In this document: positions 59,216 to 64,000 of the stretch, one piece after another
How positions within the stretch are numbered: position 1 is the first letter of the stretch
Layout: the number at the start of each line of letters is the position of its first letter
From: Pedobacter paludis
Lineage (GTDB): Bacteria; Bacteroidota; Bacteroidia; Sphingobacteriales; Sphingobacteriaceae
Direction of reading: 5' to 3'
Length of the DNA: 64,000 bases
NCBI RefSeq assembly: GCF_003173575.1
Contig: NZ_QGNY01000009.1
Coordinates: forward strand, 62,001 to 126,000
Notes under the pieces: generated by a model
The model's input: only the letters and a program-made list of their open reading frames with translations
Told to the model about the DNA's origin: nothing
Database searches by the model: none
Position numbers and translations under genes: made by a program

Positions 59216-60394
59216 ATGATAACTGTAGCCGAAGCTAAAGCCTTAATTGCCGAAAATATTTTTACGCTAGATGCGGTTAAGTTACCTATAGAAAAAGCCA
59301 GCAGGCATATTTTAGCTGAAGATGTTTTTGCAATTGCTGATATTCCGGCATTCAGACAATCTTCTATGGATGGTTATGCGATTCGATTTGAAGATAAGGA
59401 TTTACCTCTTTTCGTGCATGGAGAAATGGCTGCGGGTAGTGCAAATGCTTTAACTATTAAAAAAGGAGAAACTGCAAGAATTTTTACGGGCGCACCGCTT
59501 CCAGATGGCGCTGATACGGTAGTAATGCAGGAAAAGATTTCTTTAAATGATGGTAGAATATCCATCTTGGATGATCGCCTCCAAGTTGGGCTAAATGTTA
59601 GAGGAATTGGTTCAGAAATTAAGGCTAGTACATTGGCCATGCACAAAGGCAGTTTTTTAAGTCCGGCAGCAATAGGTTTTTTAGCAGGCATCGGAATTAC
59701 AGAAATTTCTGTTTACCCTTTGCCCACAGTTTCGATAATTGTTACCGGAAAAGAACTTTGTGCCCCTGGCGAAACACTTGGATTTGGGCAGGTTTACGAA
59801 TCAAATTCATATTCACTAAAAGCTGCATTGGAGCAAGCCGGTATCTATAAAGCTGAAGTAATTAGTGCAGATGATGATCTTGAAATTTTGAGCAGAATTT
59901 TTGAACAAGCTCTTAAAAAAAGTGATGTGGTTTTGCTTACCGGTGGCGTAAGTGTTGGCGACTACGATTTCGTTCTCGAAGCTTCTCGCCTTTGTAAGGT
60001 TAACCAGATTTTCCATAAAGTAAAACAGAAGCCGGGTAAACCGCTCTTTTTTGGGATGAAAGATAATAAACCCGTTTTTGGACTCCCAGGAAATCCTTCA
60101 TCAGTATTAAGTTGCTTTTACAATTATGTATTGCCCGCACTTTATCAAATGGCTCACAAAAATAATCCAGTAAAAGAAATAAGTGCAAAACTGACTGACG
60201 CCTACCATAAACCTGCTGGATTAACCCATTTTTTAAAAGGTACTTATAAAGATGGTCTCGCAACCCCTTTAAGCGCTCAGGAATCTTTCCGTTTAAGTTC
60301 ATTTGCATATGCAAACTGCTTGATCTGTTTAGATGAAGACAGCGACCACTTCGAAAAAGATACAACCCTAAATATTTTACTAATCCCTGAATAA
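59216..60394 (+). CDS. moeA: Molybdopterin molybdenumtransferase
   Basis: 392 residues. MoeA inserts molybdate into adenylylated molybdopterin. Typical pieces are DIPAFRQSSMDGYAIRFED (about 44-62), IFTGAPLPDGADTVVMQE, GGVSVGDYDFV and GLPGNPSS. The C-terminal domain IV is short but present. 11 bp after moaA. The partner MogA/MoaB domain is fused to MoaC at the far end of this operon. Confidence 0.95.
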   Translation: MITVAEAKALIAENIFTLDAVKLPIEKASRHILAEDVFAIADIPAFRQSSMDGYAIRFEDKDLPLFVHGEMAAGSANALTIKKGETARIFTGAPLPDGADTVVMQEKISLNDGRISILDDRLQVGLNVRGIGSEIKASTLAMHKGSFLSPAAIGFLAGIGITEISVYPLPTVSIIVTGKELCAPGETLGFGQVYESNSYSLKAALEQAGIYKAEVISADDDLEILSRIFEQALKKSDVVLLTGGVSVGDYDFVLEASRLCKVNQIFHKVKQKPGKPLFFGMKDNKPVFGLPGNPSSVLSCFYNYVLPALYQMAHKNNPVKEISAKLTDAYHKPAGLTHFLKGTYKDGLATPLSAQESFRLSSFAYANCLICLDEDSDHFEKDTTLNILLIPE

Positions 60395-60400
60395 TCCTTT

Positions 60401-61141
60401 ATGCAAGCAGAAATTTTACTATTTTTTAGTTTATTATTTATTGTTGCTTTTTTATATTCATCTGTAGGACACGGTGGCGCTAGCGGTTACTTGGCCCTAA
60501 TGGCCATTTTTGCCATTTCGCCATTGGTTATGAAACCTACAGCTTTATTGTTAAATCTTTTTGTCTCTTCCGTTTCCTTTATTCAATTTTATAGAGGTGG
60601 GCATTTTAAATGGAAAACGTTTTGGCCTTTTGCACTGGCCTCCATCCCACTTTCTTTTGTTGGAGGTACAATGGCAATTGACAGCAACATTTACAAAAAG
60701 ATTTTAGGTGCTTTATTACTAATTCCGGTTATTCGTTTTTTCTTTTTTAAAAACACCGACCCTAAAGATTTTAAGCATCCAAACTTTGCTTTATCCTTAT
60801 TAATTGGAGGAATAATCGGCTTACTTTCGGGAATGATTGGTATTGGCGGTGGAATTATTCTCTCTCCGATTTTATTGCTTTTAAAATGGACAGATCAAAA
60901 ACAAACCGCGGCCATTAGTGCAGCTTTTATATTTGTTAATTCCGTTGCAGGTTTGGGCGGTCAATTGGTTAAAGGAATTAATTTTAATAGCGATATGATT
61001 GCCTATGTTATTGTAGCCTTTATTGGCGGTTTATGTGGCGCCTATTTTGGAGCACTTAAATTTCCTCAAACTATACTTAAAAATGTATTGGCCTGCGTGC
61101 TCGCACTGGCTGCTTATAAATTACTTTTCACTTATGCATAA
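60401..61141 (+). CDS. TauE/SafE family membrane transporter
   Basis: 246 residues with about eight hydrophobic segments; two repeat-like glycine motifs (SSVGHGGASGYLALMAIFA and MIGIGGGIILSPILLLL) mark the TauE/SafE family of anion exporters (sulfite, sulfoacetate and related). It begins 6 bp after moeA and ends 1 bp before the next gene's ATG, so it belongs to this operon. It might export sulfur or anion by-products, or take in another anion; no evidence selects one. Confidence 0.85.
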   Translation: MQAEILLFFSLLFIVAFLYSSVGHGGASGYLALMAIFAISPLVMKPTALLLNLFVSSVSFIQFYRGGHFKWKTFWPFALASIPLSFVGGTMAIDSNIYKKILGALLLIPVIRFFFFKNTDPKDFKHPNFALSLLIGGIIGLLSGMIGIGGGIILSPILLLLKWTDQKQTAAISAAFIFVNSVAGLGGQLVKGINFNSDMIAYVIVAFIGGLCGAYFGALKFPQTILKNVLACVLALAAYKLLFTYA

Positions 61142-61142
61142 T

Positions 61143-61640
61143 ATGAAATATTTAATCATCGCAATTCTTTTCTTAAGCTTAAAGGTACAGGCGCAAGAAA
61201 GTAAACAATTTACTATTGAAGGCAAAGTTTTAAAACCCCTAGATGTAAATCTAGAATCATTAAAAGCCTATAAAACCATCAGTTTAGATAGTACGGTAAT
61301 TTATAATCACCTACAACAGCGCAAAAGCAGCATCAAAAACATTAAGGGAGTATTACTTAAGGATGTACTTTCTAAAGTCCAAATTGCAGAAGAATCTCCA
61401 AAAAAATTAAGCGAATATTACATCGTTTGTACGGCAACCGATAATTATAAGGTGGTATATTCCTGGAACGAAATTTTCAACTCAGATACCGGAAATCATG
61501 TCTTGGTATTGACCTCTTTTGATGCCGATCCCGTTAAAACCGAAAAAGGAAACATCGCATTAATTACACCAAGTGATAAAGCAACTGGAAGACGATTTGT
61601 AAAAGGATTGAGTAAAATCACTATTCTTCAGGTAAATTAG
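61143..61640 (+). CDS. Exported protein with degenerate molybdopterin-oxidoreductase (sulfite-oxidase) fold
   Basis: 165 residues; signal peptide (1-19, KYLIIAILFLSLKVQAQ). The rest follows the sulfite-oxidase-type domain outline: KGVLLKDVL, YYIVCTATDNYKVVYSWNEIF and LITPSDKATGRRFVKGLSKITI. Only one cysteine (in IVCTATD) remains, at a place other than the Mo-ligand Cys, and the cofactor-binding loops are too short. It looks like a cofactor-free relative. ATG 61143 is 1 bp after the TauE stop. Unknown function inside a Moco operon. Confidence 0.65.
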   Translation: MKYLIIAILFLSLKVQAQESKQFTIEGKVLKPLDVNLESLKAYKTISLDSTVIYNHLQQRKSSIKNIKGVLLKDVLSKVQIAEESPKKLSEYYIVCTATDNYKVVYSWNEIFNSDTGNHVLVLTSFDADPVKTEKGNIALITPSDKATGRRFVKGLSKITILQVN

Positions 61641-61644
61641 TATA

Positions 61645-61878
61645 ATGGAAATCGAATTGTTAAGCTTTGGTAAAATAGCCGAATTTATAACCATTAAAAA
61701 ACTAAGTATTGATGGGATTTCGGATACGGATGGATTAAAAAAATATTTGGAAGACAAATTTCCGCAGCTTAGCGAAATAAAATATAAACTCGCTGTAGAC
61801 AAGCAAATCATTCAGAAAAATAGGATAATTACAGATCAGGCAACAGTAGCTATAATGCCCCCGTTTTCTGGCGGATAA
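61645..61878 (+). CDS. moaD: Molybdopterin synthase sulfur carrier subunit
   Basis: 77 residues, ubiquitin fold, ending MPPFSGG. The C-terminal GG is adenylylated by the MoeB homologue and converted to a thiocarboxylate that supplies the dithiolene sulfurs. Gene ends 9 bp before the MoeB-rhodanese gene. The other recognisable motif is DGLKKYLEDKFPQLSEI. Small but clearly real by its C-terminus and position. Confidence 0.92.
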   Translation: MEIELLSFGKIAEFITIKKLSIDGISDTDGLKKYLEDKFPQLSEIKYKLAVDKQIIQKNRIITDQATVAIMPPFSGG

Positions 61879-61887
61879 ACATTACGA

Positions 61888-63000
61888 ATGGACACCGAAA
61901 GATACAATAGACAGTTAATTTTAAAGGGATTTGGAGAAGAAGCACAACAGAAACTTTCCAAAGCCAAAGTGCTGGTTATTGGCGCTGGTGGTTTGGGTTG
62001 TCCGGCGCTACAATATCTGGTTGCTTCTGGTGTGGGTAAAATCGGTTTGGTTGATGGTGATGTTGTATCGTTAAGCAATCTGCATCGGCAATTACTGTTC
62101 ACCACAGTGGATATTGGAAAATTAAAAGTAGATATTGCTGCTCAAAGATTAAATGCAATAAACCCTAATATTAAACTCGAGACCTATTCGCAATTTATAA
62201 CGCAAGAAAACGCCCTCGAGATTTTTTCCGAATATGATTTTATTATAGATGGCACCGATAATTTCGAATCTCGTTATTTGATTAATGATGGTTGTGCACT
62301 GCTAAAAAAGCCATTAATTTTTGCCGCGGTTTCAGGCTACGAAGGTCAGCTTGCTGTGTTTAATATTGAAAGTTCGGGTGGTGAAAAAACAAATTATCGA
62401 GATCTATTTCCCATTCAACCAAACAAAGGAGAAATTCCAAACTGTGCGGAAAATGGAATACTGGGCGTTTTGCCAGGAATAATCGGAACAATGATGGCTG
62501 CTGAGGCAATCAAATTAATTACCGGAATCGGAGAACCTTTGATTAATAAAATTTTAAATTACAACCTTCTAAATCAACAATTTTACGAGATAGCCATCAC
62601 CTCATCTCCATCGGGAACCTATAAACTACCCGAAAATGAGAATGAATTTTTAAAAATGAATTACAGTTTGAAATCTACACCTAATCAAGTTCTCGAAATA
62701 GACATTAAAGAGTTGGAAAATCTCCAGAAAAAAGACTCAACCCTTATAATAGATGTTAGAGAAACTTACGAAGTTCCTGTTTTAAATCCGCTAGATTACA
62801 AACAGATACCAATGTCAGTATTTCAGAGTTTTTTGAATCAGGATATCGAAGAAGAAAATATCGTTTTGCTTTGTCAGCATGGAATTAGAAGCCTAGCCGC
62901 CGCTGAATTTCTTCATGAAAAATATGGCGACAAGAAAAATATTTACAGTTTAAAAGGTGGTGTTATCCGCTGGAAAAATTATTTCACAAGTGCATCATGA
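61888..63000 (+). CDS. MoeB/ThiF adenylyltransferase fused to rhodanese
   Basis: 370 residues. ThiF/MoeB domain (1-245): IGAGGLGCPALQYLVASGVG (31-50), D57 in LVDGD, and catalytic-type C186 (IPNCAENGILG). The C-terminal rhodanese domain (about 265-370) has C329 in the loop LLCQHGIRS. Combined activation and sulfur delivery to MoaD resembles eukaryotic MOCS3/Uba4. The four zinc-binding cysteines of E. coli MoeB are not present. Overlaps moaE by 4 bp (ATGA). Confidence 0.93.
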   Translation: MDTERYNRQLILKGFGEEAQQKLSKAKVLVIGAGGLGCPALQYLVASGVGKIGLVDGDVVSLSNLHRQLLFTTVDIGKLKVDIAAQRLNAINPNIKLETYSQFITQENALEIFSEYDFIIDGTDNFESRYLINDGCALLKKPLIFAAVSGYEGQLAVFNIESSGGEKTNYRDLFPIQPNKGEIPNCAENGILGVLPGIIGTMMAAEAIKLITGIGEPLINKILNYNLLNQQFYEIAITSSPSGTYKLPENENEFLKMNYSLKSTPNQVLEIDIKELENLQKKDSTLIIDVRETYEVPVLNPLDYKQIPMSVFQSFLNQDIEEENIVLLCQHGIRSLAAAEFLHEKYGDKKNIYSLKGGVIRWKNYFTSAS

Positions 63001-63440
63001 GCGATAAAAAAATCAAGAATATATTTGTAAACGGCGCAATAAGCCCTTCGTTCATTTCAGAAAGTATTGCCAAACATAGCTCCAAAACAGAGATTGGCGG
63101 ACACAGTATTTTTTTAGGTCAGGTAAGAAAAGATGAAATTGATGGAAAATCAGTTTCCGCAATAGAATACACCGCTTTCGAAGATTTAGCGCTTGAAAAA
63201 ATGCACGAAATCCGAGAAAATATCTTCGAAAAATATCCACTTAGCTGCATGCACATTTACCAATCCTTAGGAAGGGTAAGTGCCGGAGAAATTTGTCTGT
63301 TCGTTTTCACTTCATCCGCTCACCGAAAACCTGCAATTAATGCATGCGAGGAAGTTGTAGAGCGTTTAAAAGCAGAACTGCCAATTTGGGGAAAAGAACT
63401 TTTTGAAGACGGGTCACATCAATGGAAAGAAAATAAATAA
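62997..63440 (+). CDS. moaE: Molybdopterin synthase catalytic subunit
   Basis: 147 residues, MoaE family. Active-site lysines corresponding to E. coli K119 and K126 lie in RLKAELPIWGKELFEDG, and AHRKPAINACEEVVERLK is the cofactor-cPMP region. It combines with MoaD to convert cPMP into molybdopterin. ATG at 62997 overlaps the stop of the MoeB fusion by four bases, so coupled. Confidence 0.95.
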   Translation: MSDKKIKNIFVNGAISPSFISESIAKHSSKTEIGGHSIFLGQVRKDEIDGKSVSAIEYTAFEDLALEKMHEIRENIFEKYPLSCMHIYQSLGRVSAGEICLFVFTSSAHRKPAINACEEVVERLKAELPIWGKELFEDGSHQWKENK

Positions 63441-63441
63441 C

Positions 63442-64000
63442 ATGGTAAACATCACAGCCAAATCCAATACACTGCGAATTGCGATTGCTACAGCAACCGT
63501 ACGCGTATCTAAAGTTGAAACGATTGAAGCCATTAAACAAAGAAAAGTACCTAAAGGCGATGTATTTGAATTTGCAAGAGCAGCTGGATTATTAGGCGTA
63601 AAAAAAACAAGTGATGTTATTCCAGATTGTCATCCTTTGCCTGTAGAATTCACCTCCATTACTTACGAAATAGTAGATTTATCTGTTGTTATTTCTGTTG
63701 AGGTACACACCATTTATAAAACTGGAGTTGAGGTAGAGGCTATGCATGGTGCTGCGGTTACCGCTTTAACAATGTACGATATGCTTAAGCCGATTGATAA
63801 GGCAGTAGAAATAGAATCCGTTAAACTTTTAAAAAAATCTGGTGGCAAAACAGATTTCAACAAAGCAGATTTTGCAACCTTGAAAGCTGGCGTAATTGTA
63901 TGCTCGGATACCATTTCTGCAGGTAAGGGAGAAGACAAATCGGGAAAGACTATAATTGCAAAATTAGAATCGTTCGGAATAGAAACCATTCATTATGAAG
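63442..64000 (+). CDS. moaCB: MoaC-MogA/MoaB fusion (partial, cut by the window end)
   Basis: Open from ATG 63442 to the window end (186 complete codons), 1 bp after the moaE stop. Residues 1-145 are MoaC: SDVIPDCHPLP (57-67), VEVEAMHGAAVTALTMYDM and LLKKSGGKTDF, the family segments for cPMP formation. From about residue 148, KAGVIVCSDTISAGKGEDKSG begins a MogA/MoaB-type domain that adenylylates molybdopterin. Combined MoaC-MogA/MoaB proteins are known in other bacteria. The reading frame continues without a stop, so the C-terminus is outside the window. Confidence 0.9.
   Translation, partial: MVNITAKSNTLRIAIATATVRVSKVETIEAIKQRKVPKGDVFEFARAAGLLGVKKTSDVIPDCHPLPVEFTSITYEIVDLSVVISVEVHTIYKTGVEVEAMHGAAVTALTMYDMLKPIDKAVEIESVKLLKKSGGKTDFNKADFATLKAGVIVCSDTISAGKGEDKSGKTIIAKLESFGIETIHYE

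Overview
The window is a 64 kb chromosomal segment of a Bacteroidota bacterium, most likely Sphingobacteriaceae (Pedobacter-like). This is inferred from A+T-rich DNA, starts that mostly lack Shine-Dalgarno sequences, TAnnTTTG-type promoter elements (ahead of secDF and the pirin gene), a fused SecDF, many SPI-exported glycoside hydrolases, and protein family types. No database search was possible. I see no rRNA, tRNA, CRISPR array, phage or complete insertion sequence.

The first half (1-31 kb) is mostly housekeeping, in short operons that alternate strand: pirin, AlkD-like glycosylase, MetZ, OsmC, IspE, ThyA, DHFR, SecDF, NDH-2, HMG-CoA lyase, GNAT, small iron-permease-family protein, class II aldolase, AccD, MazG, YchJ, TruA, LolC/E-type permease, NamZ-type muramidase lipoprotein, a triple-PAS histidine kinase, topoisomerase IB, Fmt, an exported alpha/beta hydrolase, AraC regulator, class IV aminotransferase, RluD and a DUF6588-like protein. 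The gaps carry several families of dispersed inverted repeats.

31-43 kb is a saccharolytic island: a PLP deaminase/desulfhydrase, then, all on the minus strand, a GH27/36-type alpha-galactosidase, a GH2 beta-galactosidase, a NahK-like sugar 1-kinase, a GH109-type NAD-dependent glycosidase and two GH43 enzymes. No SusC/SusD pair or regulator is present. A shared 10-bp palindrome (CAAACGTTTG, LacI-family style) lies about 120 bp upstream of both the beta-galactosidase and GH109 starts. The gap between GH109 and the GH43 pair holds three tandem copies of a ~236-bp repeat.

43-52 kb holds an Lrp/AsnC regulator divergent from a cysteine-synthase-like gene plus an orphan DsbD-alpha domain, then the 5-oxoprolinase genes pxpB-pxpC-pxpA with a coupled NRAMP-type (YcsG-like) transporter, an M1 aminopeptidase and a small HTH/coiled-coil protein.

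52.7 kb to the right edge is one long plus-strand molybdenum operon: a three-subunit PaoABC-type aldehyde/xanthine oxidoreductase, its XdhC chaperone and MocA-like cytidylyltransferase, MoaA, MoeA, a TauE transporter, an exported degenerate sulfite-oxidase-fold protein, MoaD, a MoeB-rhodanese fusion, MoaE and a MoaC-MogA/MoaB fusion cut by the window end. These encode essentially every step from GTP to molybdopterin cytosine dinucleotide next to the enzyme that would use it.
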